Positions 1-12,439 of a stretch of DNA of 64,000 bases are shown here, piece by piece. The stretch comes from Chamaecyparis obtusa (lineage: Eukaryota > Streptophyta > Pinopsida > Cupressales > Cupressaceae): NCBI GenBank assembly GCA_027943335.1, contig BSBK01008830.1, forward strand, positions 372,001 through 436,000, written 5' to 3'. Position 1 is the stretch's first letter, and each line of letters opens with the position of its first letter. The translations under genes and the position numbers were made by a program. The notes beneath the pieces were generated by a model. It searched no databases. It saw only the letters and a list, made by a program, of their open reading frames with translations, and was not told the origin of the DNA.

Positions 1-3000
1 CTTCTTATATACCAAACTCAAATAATTACAAATGAGTCGGTCCTCAATTACAAAATAATAAATTCTACACGCTACACATAGAATTCACATAAAACTGTCA
101 GCTTCCAGATACTGTAACTTTCTCCAAACATATCCTCAAAGTTTGTGCTATGAACCAGATCATCATTAATGAGTCTCCAACATCCCTTTAACTATGAAAA
201 ATTAGATTCCATCCTAGCTAAGAGATATCCTCTGATTTCTGAACATCGCTTCACAGAAACACTGTCTAAACACTGCTTTCACCAAAATGCTCATAACTCT
301 CACAAATGAATGAATTTATTTTTGTGCTATTAACCATAGGTTAATAACACACCAAAGAACATACCATCAACTATGAAAAATCCAATCTACAATACAACAT
401 GTGTGCAAAACAAAACTGTACCTGCTTTCCTGCTAATATCCAGAATATCACTATGTTGACATCAATGACAGTCCAAGTCATGAATGCGACAACAACTACT
501 TCAGAATGACTGCAAAAATAATTTTCATTCATTCCTAACACAAAATGATGCTTATTATCTAATAGGCTACCAATGTACCTTGAGACTAATATTAGAAATG
601 GTTAGTTCCAAGTGTGGGAGCTCTGCAAGGCAACTAGACCAACTATAGGAACTTAATATGCCCTCTTCTACTTCTAGCTCTGCAAAACCAAGGTGGGTGC
701 ACCTAACCTAGTATAAAATATACTTCATACACTAAGAAATAGGTTTGAATAATAGATAATAGGATAGTAAGAAAGTACTAAGTGTTAACCACACACTCAT
801 TGACTCTTCATTACTATGGGTAGAACCACATACAACCAAATACTAAAAACTTAAAAGGATGGTTCTTAACTTATGCTTTTGGGATCATAACAACAATAAT
901 CAGTATTTGTTGATAAAGAGATAATCATTTAGGCCAGTGCCTCATCCATTGGGCAAGATCTCCTAGAACATGAATGCTACACACACCAGATAATAGCTGA
1001 GATTCCAAGCCATAAACACACCTACAATCCCCTTTACTACTTATGAGATATCCTTACATAGATAATAAGATAGATCTATGTCCCATCTAAAGCATCATTT
1101 CATCTAATCCTAGATTAGAACTCAAGAATGGATACATATACATAAAATAATATGCAGAGGACTAGAAAGTTCAGAATCTATCTAAGTTGACACAAAGGAG
1201 AGATAAGAGTCATGTACTTGTATTAAGTATGAAGAATCCTTAAGTGTAAACAATCAATCCAAAGGAGTCAAGCTTGCAAATTACAGCTTAGACCTGCAAC
1301 TTTTTCTCTATCATCAACAGAATACTAAATGCAAAAGTGTTACAATCTTGGGTCCAGGACTAGGAACACTTCAGAACTTTGAAGCTGGAACCCTTACACT
1401 ATCAGAAAACTTTCAATATATACCACTAGTCACCTTGGGAATCTTGAAGAGAATGCAATAAGCTTAGGGTGACTAGGGCCAGGGTTACAATGGCTAACCA
1501 TAGTAAAATTTCAAAAAACTGGAGGGAAAAATAGCACCAGCCTATTAGACCAAGGATGATCTTCGCACTTGAGAAGAATCTCTAAGAAGGACAGGAAGAT
1601 CATAAATTTACCATGAAAATCAAACTGAACAGACCTATAAAAAGCCTCGAGCAACAAAATCTATCCATCACCATATGGAAAAACATCTGCAAGTAATCAC
1701 CCATGGCAACCTGGACCACACTGCAACCACTGATGCCACCAAACCGATCGGTAATCAAGCCACTAAAACCATAAATTTTGGTACTTCATGCCATTGCAAA
1801 CCCACTGCAAAGACATTTAAAATTTGGCACCAACATTAAACCGGTCAACCTTTAAATCATAGTCACTGATATCACACTTTCCTGTCAAATCGAGCAGCCC
1901 ATAAAGGAATCTTGGTTTACATTTAGGCCTGGTCACATGATCACAAGACACTTTATTCACCCCTATGATCATGCGACTGCAATCACTTAGCTGCGGTCAA
2001 CAGTAGATCACAAACCCCTTGAAAGGTTCTCGGTCCAGTCAGTAGTCAGGCCACCAATCAAAAACCAACATGTCGGCAAGACTGGCATCGTGGGCCCACC
2101 TTAGAACTCCGCAACTGCGACATCCAGTAGTTAGTCACATGATCGCATAGCCCAAAGATGGGCTATGTGAACATGTGACAACCTGCAAACCGTAACTACC
2201 AGCATAACCACTGCCGCTACCAGTCATTAAGTAACGGTCCCACCAAGCACATCCACCTCAGCACCCTACCGACCAATCACAAACCTTACTCGCCAGCACC
2301 AAGAAACTACCACATCAGACCACGCAGACCAACCAAAACATAGCAGGACCACTACCACTCTGTGGATGGGCCCCATGCGCAAGGAAGGAGCCTTGTCACA
2401 TGGTTGCATGTTAGAAAACTCTGACATGCGATCATGCGACAACCAATCATTTTAAGAACTTTGAAAACTCGAGCCCACCACCGTGGATGCCACATTACCA
2501 CCTGCCACTGGGTCCCAAGGACATGTGTCAACCAGTTGCATGATTGCATGTTAAAAAACTCTAACATGTGATCATGCGACAACCAACTATAAGCTGCCAC
2601 ATCACCGCCAATGGGACTACCAAACAACAACCACCATCGGGCCCCATGCGCAAGGAAGGAACTAGTTGCATGGTCACATGTTAGAAATTTCTGGCATACG
2701 ATCATGTGACAACCAATAAGAACATGTGCCCCTACTCCCCTTCTGACACTAGGCCCACCAACCAATCACACTTGCGCACATAGGAAACGCTAGCAAATAG
2801 GAAACTATGGGGTCGAAAACATAGGGTTTTTGATGGAAAAGATAAAAAACACACAAGGTTTCTGACGCCAAAAGATAATCACACAAAATTTGGAAGGCAC
2901 AAGGTCGAAAACAATGAAGGTTTTCACACAGGCCGAAAACATCATGGATTTTCAAAAACACTATGGGTTTTCGACACTTAGGCAGATTTTGAAATTATTT

Positions 3001-3204
3001 CCTGCAGACCTCAAAACTTGAATAACTTTCTAGATTTTGCGATTTAGGAGATGCCGTCTGGACTAAAGCAAGGTGACACATGGAAGAACATAGGGCTAAG
3101 AGTGCACAACATGAAATCAAGTGGATTTTCTTTGCAAATCAAAACTGTGCAGTAGGGTGGGATAACTTAACAAAAAATTGCAAGGAAGATAGGCCATTTT
3201 CACA
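1..3204 (-). repeat. LTR-like fragment related to the LTRs of elements C and N
   Basis: No gene is visible here. The stretch shares landmarks with the long gypsy LTRs further right. Positions 691-702 read like the GGGTGCACCT block of N (20835-20850). Positions 931-960 carry the 'CCAGTGCCT...CATTGGGCAAGA' motif also found in N and C. Positions 1415-1495 resemble C at 39440-39520 (AATATATACCACTAGTCA, then an AAGCTT and a GACTAGGG block). I infer a decayed LTR, probably minus strand, cut at the left by the window edge and at the right by element A. Short reading frames here (for example 2352-2765) lie in tandem repeats and look non-coding. The exact borders are unknown. Confidence 0.5.
1935..2720. 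repeat. Imperfect tandem repeats around GATCATGCGACAACC
   Basis: A unit of about 130-140 bp is repeated three times between about 2360 and 2720. Each copy carries a 'GCATGTTAGAAAACTC...GATCATGCGACAACC' core, at about 2405-2445, 2546-2585 and 2678-2717. Two copies also share 'GGGCCCCATGCGCAAGGAAGGA'. Looser relatives (GATCATGCGACTGC, CATGATCGCATAG) lie upstream from 1935. The motif has the same flavour as the GCGAC/GTCGC repeats in the C and B LTRs, so this is probably the U3 repeat array of the flanking LTR fragment. Confidence 0.65.
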
Positions 3205-3884
3205 GGATAACTATGTGAGATGAATTCATTAACTAACCACTTCCACACTAACATTCAAAATACATGAGAAAGAGGGGCTTCCAGACATAACTCTCAATAT
3301 AACCCAAGTTAGAATAGAAAAACCCAAGGAGATACAAGGATGCCAATGCTAAACCCAAATTATATTAAGGTAGTATGTAAGAAAATCTTCTTTCATGTAA
3401 TGTAGTATTTGATTAAGGATGTGTAAATTCAAAAGTACAATTGAACCACTTGATTTAATGAGGGAAATAAGATAGATCTAGATGCTAAATGTAAGAAATC
3501 AACCAATTAAGATGTGAAAATAGGTCTATATTAAGAAATGAAATGAATGATAAAGTAATCACCTTGAAATGTGTAGAGGAATGTGCCTTTTTTCTCTAAA
3601 AACTATGGATTTGAACCTAAGATAGAACTTTCAACTGCGGATTCACAATCATGACATAAAACCTAGAAAATACTATTTTTTCCAGACCTCTAGGAAAAGG
3701 TCAATTAGGTCACTGTGTTTTGGAATAGGTTGGCCCACAAGGAGAAAACCCAAAAAAGTAAAAATGAGACAAAACAAGAGAATAATGGGGTCGTGCATGA
3801 ATCCATCCATGGTCCATAAAGTTGGTAAAGGGATGGGAGATAAAATTTCTTAAATAACAAGTGCATCCATTTTAATATGGTACA
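3205..3884 (-). repeat. Element A, 3' LTR (internally deleted copy)
   Basis: This matches 8878-10393 at both ends. The left edge shares 'AACTATGTGAGATGAATT' and the right edge shares 'TTAAATAA...CCATTTTAA.ATGGTACA'. It is about 680 bp against about 1,516 bp in the partner because a central block is missing near 3718-3733. On the minus strand the LTR would begin TGTACC, just after an A-rich purine run (3885-3900 reversed, AAAGTGAAAAATAAA) that could be the polypurine tract. I found no clear target-site duplication, so the edges are good only to a few bases. Confidence 0.7.
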
Positions 3885-5212
3885 TTTATTTTTCACTTTA
3901 GCGGGAGTATGAGTTACCTCAAACTCATGCTAAAGTAGATCAAAGAGAAAGAGCTGATCTCATCATGACTAAGGAGACAAAGAAACCCTAAAGCCCCCAA
4001 TGGACTCTAGTCTTCATCATATCCAAATCCAAAATAAGAGATATGCCTCTAATAAGAAAGTGTAGCCAACTCACCCAATAAGGTTTGTGTCCCTTATTGT
4101 GAACTACATAGGGAAAAGAAAAAGGTGTGCTGCAACAAGAGATGACATTGAATGGTCTAGCAAGTGTGTGTGGCATGCTACTCAACCCATCAAAGATGAA
4201 TTGAATGGTCTAGCAAGTGTGTGTGACATGATAGTCAATTCACCAAAAATATTCAACCTCAAGGGAACTCCATGTCCCAAAAAGAAGAATATAAAGATGA
4301 CCTAGGAATAAGGATGTGTGTGTCCTTAAGGGATCAAAAACACGATTAGGCTTCTCAGACTTTCAATTTTCCAAAGAAGGATCAAACAATGACCAGGCCT
4401 CCTAGACTATTAGTAATCCAAAGAGGGATAAAAAAGAAAGGATTGAGCCTCCCAGAATGTCATTAATCCAAAGAGAGCTCCAAAGCAACAAAGACCAAGC
4501 CCCCATGAACTGTCAATAGTTTGATAGAGGAAACTAAATTGTCAATGTGCATGGATGCAAAAGTGTGCAGAGTGTATGCCCCCATATTAAAGAGATTGAA
4601 AAATGCCTTAATGGGAGAAATTTATTTAACAAAAGTGTACATGCATCCACAAAGAAAATTTCCACTATGAAATGCCCCAAAGAGAGAACACTTCAAGGGA
4701 AATAAACACATTGCAAAAGAGAGAACACATCGGGATCTAATATGGGGTCAGTATGATCATATGATAATATGTAATATTATATCAAGTATGAAATGTCATC
4801 ATTCCCCAATGGAAGTAGAAATACAACACTATAGAGGAAAAAACATGTAAGAGGTACAAAGAAGAGTCTTTTTGTACCAACAACACATAGACCAAAAAGA
4901 ATTAGTGCTACTATGTCATGAGCATCCTAGTAGACTACACAAGGGAACACATATGAATAATAGCACATAGACAAAATAACATGTAACAACAAATAGATGA
5001 AGAGAGGTACACATAGAAGAAGATGTATGACATGTTCGATTACTTTATCATCTTGTGCCAATAGAGAAACAAGAGTCATTTAAAGTGATCTAGATGAACA
5101 TATAACAAAGAGCACAAAATAGGAGAAACACAAAATGAACACACAAAGACTACCATGCTAGAGAAGTCCACTTCAAGTGTGTCATGTGCCCTCCCCATCT
5201 TAGTCTAAAATA
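3885..5212 (-). other. Element A 3' internal region, no recognisable gene
   Basis: This lies between the A 3' LTR and the decayed coding part of A. No polymerase, RNase H or integrase motif is visible on either strand. It holds short repeats: an exact block 'TTGAATGGTCTAGCAAGTGTGTGTG' occurs at about 4148 and again at 4201, 53 bp apart. A looser unit of about 60 bp, with 'CCTCC.AGA...AATCCAAAGAG', recurs through about 4320-4520. The plus-strand frame at 4087-4305 comes from the 53-bp duplication and is probably not a gene. Confidence 0.55.
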
Positions 5213-6400
5213 TCAAGAAAAGGTGAGAAAATCACAAGACAAACACCATCCAGTACAATAGGAACCACCACTAGATCCAAGCAAGGACTTGTGGGGGGAG
5301 TCACTATGCTCTTCACTAGGAGTGAGTGTTAGTTTTGTAGAAATAATGTTAGGAAAATCATAATCCATATCAATATTTTCATATTCATCATCACTAACAT
5401 GTGCATTAGAAACATCATCATCAAGATTATCTTCCATATCAACATTAATAGAATCTAAAATATGAACAAAATCATCATGTTTATTGATTTGCATATTGTT
5501 ATTTTGATTCAATTCCTTTAAAGGATTAAGCATGGGTTGATCAAATGAAGACAAGAATTGAGATGAAGAAGCAATTTGAGAAGCAAGGGTGTAGGCCTTA
5601 GCCTTATCTTGATAGTTCTTGTGATGCTAACAAACATGTTGATTATGAATAGTTTTATGAGATAAAATTGAAGGATTAGGTTCAACAATCATAGGTTCTA
5701 AGAAGGGAAAAACTATGGGTTGAGGAATCATAGGTGGAGGAATAGGTGGGGTAGGTAAGAAAGATACAGGAGTATCAACCTTAGGAAGGCTAAGTTCAAG
5801 AATATTTTCTACCTTGTATTGCTGATAGGATCGATAAAGATGATCAAAATGGTTAGGTGGTTTTTGAGGGAGAGATGGCCACAATAAATCTATCTCAACA
5901 TAATCTCAAGGATGCGAAGATTTATAAAGATAATTATTAATGGTGACAACTTCTCCTTTATGAGGAAATTTTATGCACTTATGAATAAGAATACAACTTG
6001 CATGGAAGAGAGCTACAAAATACCAAGCTTAACTTGAAATTGATTAGAAGTACAAATAACAAAAAAGGTAGTATGAACAACCTTACTAGAAAGGGTCACA
6101 GGAAGATTGATAGAACCTTGAGGATGATAAAGAAAACCATTACAAGTTTGAGTTCATTTATACTATATGTATTGTAGGTATCCTTAAGAAATAATTTATT
6201 AAAAAGATGTTCTTCAGTGATAACATTCATGAAGGAAGAGAGATCAATAAAAACACCATGAGTAGGGATATGATCTACCCTTATAGTAATGTAAAGAGGA
6301 TCATTAGGTTCTATAAACATATCATAATGATCAAAGGTGATAGGAGGTGTAGGTCTAGGTTCATGAAAAGGTAACATCAAAGGTTGAGGTTGAGAATCAA
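5213..6400 (-). pseudogene. Element A protease remnant and downstream coding remnant
   Basis: The frame at 6380-6096 contains 'PLYITIRVDHIPTHGVFIDL' followed by SSFMNVI. This resembles the retropepsin pattern of plant gypsy elements, in which a D-S/P-G-A/S motif follows a hydrophobic strand and a 'N(I/V)I(P)' follows it. Here the catalytic triplet is damaged: the D stays, but the next residues read LSS. Frames at 5884-5627 (proline-rich, many PxPP) and 5554-5213 (acidic, D/E-rich) continue the same strand with stops between. I see no RT or integrase. The protease call rests on one weak motif. Confidence 0.4.
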
Positions 6401-6476
6401 CATGATTAGCTTCTTCTACCTTGTCATCATAACTAATGTTAGTAACATGAGAACAAGGCTGATTAATGACATTTGT

Positions 6477-8414
6477 TTAATGTGAAGGTAAGGAGTTGGT
6501 GTAAATTAGGAAATTCTGATTAGAAGGCGCTACAAATTTGTTCATACTATTAACCTCAACATAAATAGATATAGCATTGGAATCAATAAGATCTTGAGTA
6601 TAATTATTTAAAGCATAACTCCTTTGAGTATCATGACTAGGTTGACGATGATATTGAAAAAAAGTATTCTGATCAAAAGACTTAGGAATTGGTTTGCTAG
6701 TGTCAATAGGATGGATAGGAGGAAGTTTAAGAATGTTATAATTAATCAACTTCATCATCACCAAATGTAAAGGTTCAGATAAAGAAGTGTACTTATGATT
6801 AGGATGATACAAAGAGGAAAAAGTATTCATACCTTTGGATGTAGTAGCCACATGATCATCAACTATGTTGGTTGACTTGTAAATCTTGATGTAATTTTTA
6901 TGTTTAGAAAAATTATTTTAATGAACAATGACATCACTCTTATAAACAATAATAGGAGCCATTGGAGTAGAGCTCTCAAGAAAGCTCACTTGTAATTGAT
7001 AATGGTGAAGCATTGTACAAAGATGTGAAAAGGAAGTATACCCAGTAAGGAAGATCTTATTTCTAATGCATTTTTTCAAATTAGAAATATAAATGCGTTG
7101 AATATAATGATCAGGCACATGATAAGAAATTCGAGCATACAAGTGTTTGAATCTACCAATAAAGTCACTAAATTTTTCTTTAACACTTTTCTTACAATAC
7201 ATTAAATTAGTCAAAGAAATATGAGGACCAATATTGTTTTGAAATTGTTGAATGAAAGCATTAACAAGCATTTTAAAGGAATTAATAGAATAAGGAGCTA
7301 AAGAGTAATACCATTGCAAATATTTATCCCTTAAATTATGTGTGAAAAAATTAGGCTTGAGCCTATAGTCATGAGAAAAATAACTACATATAGTTTGGAA
7401 AGTCCTAACATGAATCAAAGGATTACCATTACCATTATAAGTCTCAAGACGAGGTATCTCGATATGTTGTGGAATAAAAACATGAAGGATATATAAGGAA
7501 ACGGGATTAGCAATGTCACATGTAGGGATGTTGTACTTAGATTGAGTGAATTGAGCCACTTGTTGTTGCAAAGTGGTGATGGCTTGAACCAAGATACTAA
7601 TGGTACAATTAAAAGATGCAATAGAATGTAGAGACATTTTGGATTTACTAAGAACATTTTAGGAAGCACAAGAGAAATGTAAGGATGTTGGTGGAGGATT
7701 AAAAGCAACCAAAAAAAATTGGAATATGTGAAAGGAACATCATTGTATGAGGGTAATGAAGAAGGTATGGAGGTAGGATGAGCACTCAATAAGAAGTGAA
7801 GGGTTAGGAAGAACAACACTTAGAGGATTATATATTTTTATAGAAGCTATCATGAGAGGTGGAAAATAGGTAGGAGTGCTAGGAATAGTGGTAGAAATAG
7901 GAATATAAGGTTCAATGGTTGTGGAAGGAGGAATATATCCTAACTATTGAGAACATTCTATCAAAGGCTTAGGATGAGTATTGATAAGGTGTGATATACC
8001 ATGAAAAATGGAGATGTTATTATCATCATGAGTGAGAAGCTTCTTAATAGCATCAATAGTGACAACACTATCAGGATTTGTGTTCTCCTGCACAAGCATA
8101 TTTTCCAATTCATCAAACTCATGAGAGAGCTTATTAACTTGGGAAGGATGAACTATTAAGACTTCATTTTCATCATGGGATGAGTGAGAAGAGTTATGCT
8201 CCACTATAGGATTAGGATCTTGATGGAAAATACTAGTATCATCATGGGTCCTAGGATGAAAATAGAAATCATGATCAGAAGAGCCCATGAGTCTATGGCC
8301 TCTCCTAATGGGAATGCTAGAGGTTTGACTTAGTGTAATAAATCTCATAAAGAGGAGATCACAAAAGGAAACTCTAATGAGATCTAACACAATTATCAAT
8401 GTAATAAAGAGCAT
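6477..8414 (-). pseudogene. gag: Element A gag polyprotein (Ty3/gypsy type), broken
   Basis: The core lies at 7637-6918 (239 codons). It shows the plant retrotransposon gag layout: 'PRLETYNGNGNPLIHVRTF', then 'RDKYLQWYYSLAPYSINSF', then a run with 'FIQQFQNN', 'EKFSDFIGRFKHLYARI' and 'FLTGYTSFSHLCTMLHH'. These match the usual pattern of a substrate-like 'Y.G..(D/N)P..H...F', a W-x-x-x-L helix and an 'F..RF..L' segment. An upstream frame (8414-7944) would supply the N-terminus; Met codons at 8414 and 8288 are both possible starts. The 6851-6477 frame (124 codons) continues downstream. Gag would form the virus-like particle that packages element RNA. At least two frame changes or stops lie between these pieces, so no intact protein is expected. 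Confidence 0.7.
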
Positions 8415-8479
8415 AAAAAGAAAGATCTAACCACACAAGTATAGTTAAATCAAATCCAAAAATAAGGAAAGGGGCCATG

Positions 8480-8850
8480 TGTTGGATTCACCAAAATAAG
8501 GTAACCAACCAATGCAAAGAAACAACCTAACTCTAAAAGGAAACGGGCACAAGTTAGGCTCACCAAAATGTTTAGTGAAGGTGACACACAAGATAATACA
8601 AAGGGAAATCTAACACCAAGATCAAAAGGAAGTTGTAACATGTCGGGTTCACCAACATGTTTAGTGAAGGTGAACACACAAGATAATTAAAAAGGAAATA
8701 TAACACAAAGATCAAAAGGAAGTTGTAACATGTCAGGATCACCAAAAGAAGGTGAACTCCTAATGCCAAGAAATAAATAAGAGAGATCAAAGGATCTAAC
8801 TCTAAAATCAAAAGGCAAAGATGCATTGGGTTCACCAAAATGTTTAGGGG
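8480..8850 (-). repeat. Element A leader repeats next to the 5' LTR (primer-site-like copies)
   Basis: The block 'TTCACCAAAATG' or a variant appears five times, with CACCAA at 8489, 8561, 8650, 8740 and 8833. The spacing is 72, 89, 90 and 93 bp. Read on the minus strand this is CATTTTGGTGAACC, and the copy nearest the 5' LTR is about 45 bp from the LTR edge. TGGTG followed by the tRNA acceptor complement is typical of primer-binding sites, so these may be repeated primer-site or leader units. The tRNA is not identified. The matched short frames at 8450-8877 are products of the repeats. Confidence 0.55.
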
Positions 8851-8877
8851 TGAAATGGGTGCTAATGAATTTAACAA

Positions 8878-10393
8878 TATAAACTATGTGAGATGAATTT
8901 ATTAACTAACCATTTCCATGCTAACATTCAAAATACAAGAGAAAGAGGGGCTTCCAAACATAACTCTCAATATAACTCAAGTTAGATTAGCAAAACCCAA
9001 GGAGATAAAGGGATGCCAATGCTAAACCAAAATTATATTAAGAAAGTATGCAAGCAATTCCTCTTTCATGCAATGTAGGATTTGATTAAGGATATGTAAA
9101 TGTAAAAGTGAAATTGAACCAATTGATTTAATGAGGAAAATAAGATTGATCTAGATGCTAAATGTAAAAAATCATACTAATTAAGATGTGAAAATAGGTC
9201 TAGATTAAGAAATGAAATGAATGATAAAGTACTCAACTTGAAATGTGTAGAGTAATTTTCCTTTTTTCTCTAAAAACTGTGGATCTGAACATGTGACAAA
9301 ACTTTTGACTATGGATTTATGATCATGACAGAAAACCCAGAAAATGTTATTTTTCCCAAGCCTCCAGGAATAGGTCAACCATGTCACCATGTTCCAAAAT
9401 AGGTTGACCAAGTCACCATGTTCCCAAGTTACCATATAAAATTTGAACCAACTTCTTCAGAAATGTCTTAACAAGTAGTTTCCATATATGTGGTTGTAAT
9501 TCTGATATCCTATTCTTTCACGTAGAAAAACATTTATTTGGGTCTGGGTGGATGAGGGCTTTCCTTGGTCAAGCCCTAAATTGAGGAATCAACCTTGAAA
9601 TTTAAATGTAAGTATTCACCTTTCTTGTAGAAACCCTTGTCAATAAGGATTTTGTGATGCTTGTATGTAGTAGATGTTGAATTTACAATAACAGATATAG
9701 GAAATCTCCACAAATGAAATAGATCTACCAAAACCATATCATGGATCCATGGATGTAAATGTGTACCAATGAAGAAGATGATGAATGCCTCAATGTAAAT
9801 CTCCTCCCCTGATGGCCAACAAAGTGCTAGATATTGAAGAGGAAATGCTCACAAAGGATCCTTGAATCTTTGATGAATTCTTGAAATGCCTTAGGAAATA
9901 TGCTAACTTGAATGCTTGAATACTTGAGATTTCATGTGTGATTTCTATAGTAAAAATTCCCTCTCAAAATGAGGTGCCTAGGATTCCTTTTATACTATTT
10001 TCTGGGCAGAAAGAAAAACAAGCTGATGGGGGAACCCTATTTTTCAATTTAATTCATTGAGACAATACTAACCCCAAGATTTAAAATCCCTGGGGAACAG
10101 ATCAATCTGGGTGATCTATTTTGGAACAAGTTGACATAGTTGACTTATTTTGGAATAGATTGATCTAGTCAACCTATTCTAGAATGGGTCGACTAGGTTG
10201 ACCTGTTCTAGGATTGGCCCACAAGGAGCTAACCCTAGGGGCTAAAAGACTACATAGTTGAAAAGGATAAAAATGAGACAAAACATGAGAAGAAGGGGGT
10301 CATGCATGAATCCATCCACAGTCCATAGAGTAGGTAAAGGGATGAGAGATAAAAGGTCTTAAATAATGAGTGAATCCATTTTAAAATGGTACA
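8878..10393 (-). repeat. Element A, 5' LTR (full-length copy)
   Basis: This is the direct-repeat partner of 3205-3884. It starts near 'ATAAACTATGTGAGATG' and ends at 'AAAATGGTACA'. It keeps about 810 bp (roughly 9396-10208) that the other copy lacks. That extra block contains several variants of 'TTTTGGAATAGGTTGAC' near both its ends. The LTR should carry the element's promoter on the minus strand, but I see no clear TATA box. Sequence agreement in the shared parts is roughly 88-92% by eye, which suggests an old insertion. Confidence 0.7.
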
Positions 10394-10890
10394 ATTAATA
10401 TAGTTTGTAAATCATAGATATAACATTTATTTAGCTATGGAAAAATGAAAATTTTCCCATTTTAGCCAGCTCAAATAAAACCCTAATGGTAAATGGTTCA
10501 ATATCATCTTATATAGAACCATTCAATTGGTATGTAAACAATTGATTATGGAAGATATTGTGAAACCAAAGAGAGAATGTCCCATATATATAGAGCTAGG
10601 AGATAGTCATCCTTGTAGCTATAAATATTGCATCACAATTTCATGGGAGGTCTAAGATTTAGAGTTATATAGAGAAATTGATTTTCTATTCACAAGAGTG
10701 TAGTTTTTATTTGTACAAAGGTTGTCTATTGAAAAGTGACATAATAGTGTTCTATCCATATAGAGTGTGCTAATTGTGTTTTTTATTGTCATTGACATCA
10801 ACCATCTTTAGTGTGACATCATTATTTTACTACTAAATTTTTGATGATAAGGATATGATTGATGAAGAAAATTTGAAAATAAGGATTAAT
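10394..10890. other. Intervening repeat-like DNA, no gene seen
   Basis: This is AT-rich with no reading frame worth naming. It has TATATATAGAG near 10594 and TATAAATATT near 10620 on the plus strand, and 'TTATTGTCATTGACATCAAC' near 10782. The last is also seen in the copia LTRs at 45453 and 15218. It may therefore be part of another copia-like LTR into which the next element inserted. Confidence 0.35.
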
Positions 10891-12415
10891 TGTTGGATTC
10901 TTGAGAGGGGGGTGAATCAGTAATCAATGATACTTTAAACCTTAAAAAATTTAACTATGATTCAACTCGGTAAGATAAACTTTAGTAGTAACTGATAACA
11001 ACAGTAAATTAAATTTTTCAATCAACAACTTTAAGTAATAAATAAATAACATGCACAATAAACATTCAACACATTTGAAACCAATATTTAATGTGGAAAC
11101 CTAATTTGGGAAAAACCACTATGGGAATTGTCACCCACTAATCAAAATATTCTTCTGAATTATGCTCGGTTGAGAATCAATCCTGTTAAAGATTACAATT
11201 CACATTATTAAATGTGACCCTCTTAGGGGATTTGCCTCATATCTATTAGGATCTTCACCCTGCTAGGATTGGCTTGGTTAAAGGGATTTGAACACTCTTC
11301 TAGAATTTCACCTCTCAAGGATTTACAATAAGACTATTGAGTCCACTCGGTTAAGAGATTTTCCTGCTACAAATGTTAATAAGAAACAATATTCAAATTT
11401 ATTTGTAAATCTGCAACTACCTCTTGCTTAGTCAGATCCCTTGTGTACTCTTTGTCTTCACTTCATTTCTTCACCATTCACTGGCCTCAACACTTCATCA
11501 ATATTTTTGTAGACTCAAATTTCCACCTTTTTTTCTTCACTGCATCACTGGGAAACACATCAACACTTCAACTAGCCAAAAAAAATTTCCTTCAATTTCA
11601 TCCTTTATATAGAATTTATTTTACCTCCTAATTTTCTTGACTAGGTTTTCCTCTGTTTAATCTAAACTATTAGATCACCCTCTTGAATTGTTTCAATGAA
11701 ATTGGAACTAGGTAAAACTTTTTATCATCACCTTAGAACTTGTACCTTAACTTTTTGCCACTTAAATATTTACCATAGATCATCACCTTAAATTTTTGTG
11801 ATCGCAGATATCTTTAACTAACTCTTATTCATCCTTGGAATCTTCTAGATCACTGTGGCTCTTCATTAAATGTCATTCTAATCCTTGTGTTTAATTTCTA
11901 TTCCACGCTTGGTGCCCTTCCTTTTCCTTCAACCAAAATTTTGTTTTCTTCACTTGGTAACTAACTCCTTGCACTTGGTGTCTTGGTTCCCCTTCTCTTT
12001 ACTAAAAATTACTTTCCTTTTACTAAATGACTTCTTCCTTCTTGGTAACTAAACTATATTCTTTTCCTTGTCAACTTTTTAACCTTGCTTCACTTGTCCA
12101 AAATCCTTTACCGACTTGATATCATCAAATGTAAAGTAGAAAACAACTAAACCATTATTACTTTATCATTGTCTGATTTTTATTAGCTGCCCAATTAAGT
12201 TATTTAACTTCACTAAATTCTTCAGAACTTTTTACTTCCTCTTTTTCCTTTACTCACTCAACTTATATCATACTCTTAATGATATGGAAACTCAATATAA
12301 ACCAGAAATCAATTGCTTGCAATCAATGAAAAATAACAACTGATCTAATCCTTCTACAATCTTGTATATCTCTGATCTCTCTCTTCATCATCATCACCAT
12401 CAGTTGGGGTTAACA
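10891..12415 (-). repeat. Copia-like 3' LTR (element F), minus strand
   Basis: On the plus strand it runs from TGTTGGATTC to GGGGTTAACA, so on its own strand it starts TGTTAACCCC and ends GAATCCAACA. The inner edge is followed by a polypurine tract. The left end, 'GAGAGGGGGGTGAATCAG', is the reverse complement of the LTR end of element E (46791-46810) and matches D at 58131-58147. This places F in the same copia-type family group. The two short plus-strand frames near 11424-11631 lie inside the LTR and are not supported as genes. The rest of F is missing: a different LTR starts 24 bp further on. Confidence 0.75.
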
Positions 12416-12428
12416 ATCTCTCTCTTTG
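12416..12428 (-). other. Polypurine tract of element F
   Basis: On the minus strand this reads GCCAAAGAGAGAGAT directly before the LTR start TTGTTAACCC. The same 'ATGCCAAAGGG.GAGATTGTT' layout occurs in E (51565-51585) and D (59325-59345). It primes plus-strand DNA synthesis in LTR elements. Confidence 0.7.
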
Positions 12429-12439
12429 GCATTGATGAC

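Noticed and set aside
2352..2765. A 137-codon minus-strand frame
   Set aside because: It is built on the tandem repeat units and its protein is internally repetitive; it looks like a by-product of the array.
4087..4305. A 72-codon plus-strand frame
   Set aside because: It spans an exact 53-bp spaced duplication and shows no motif.
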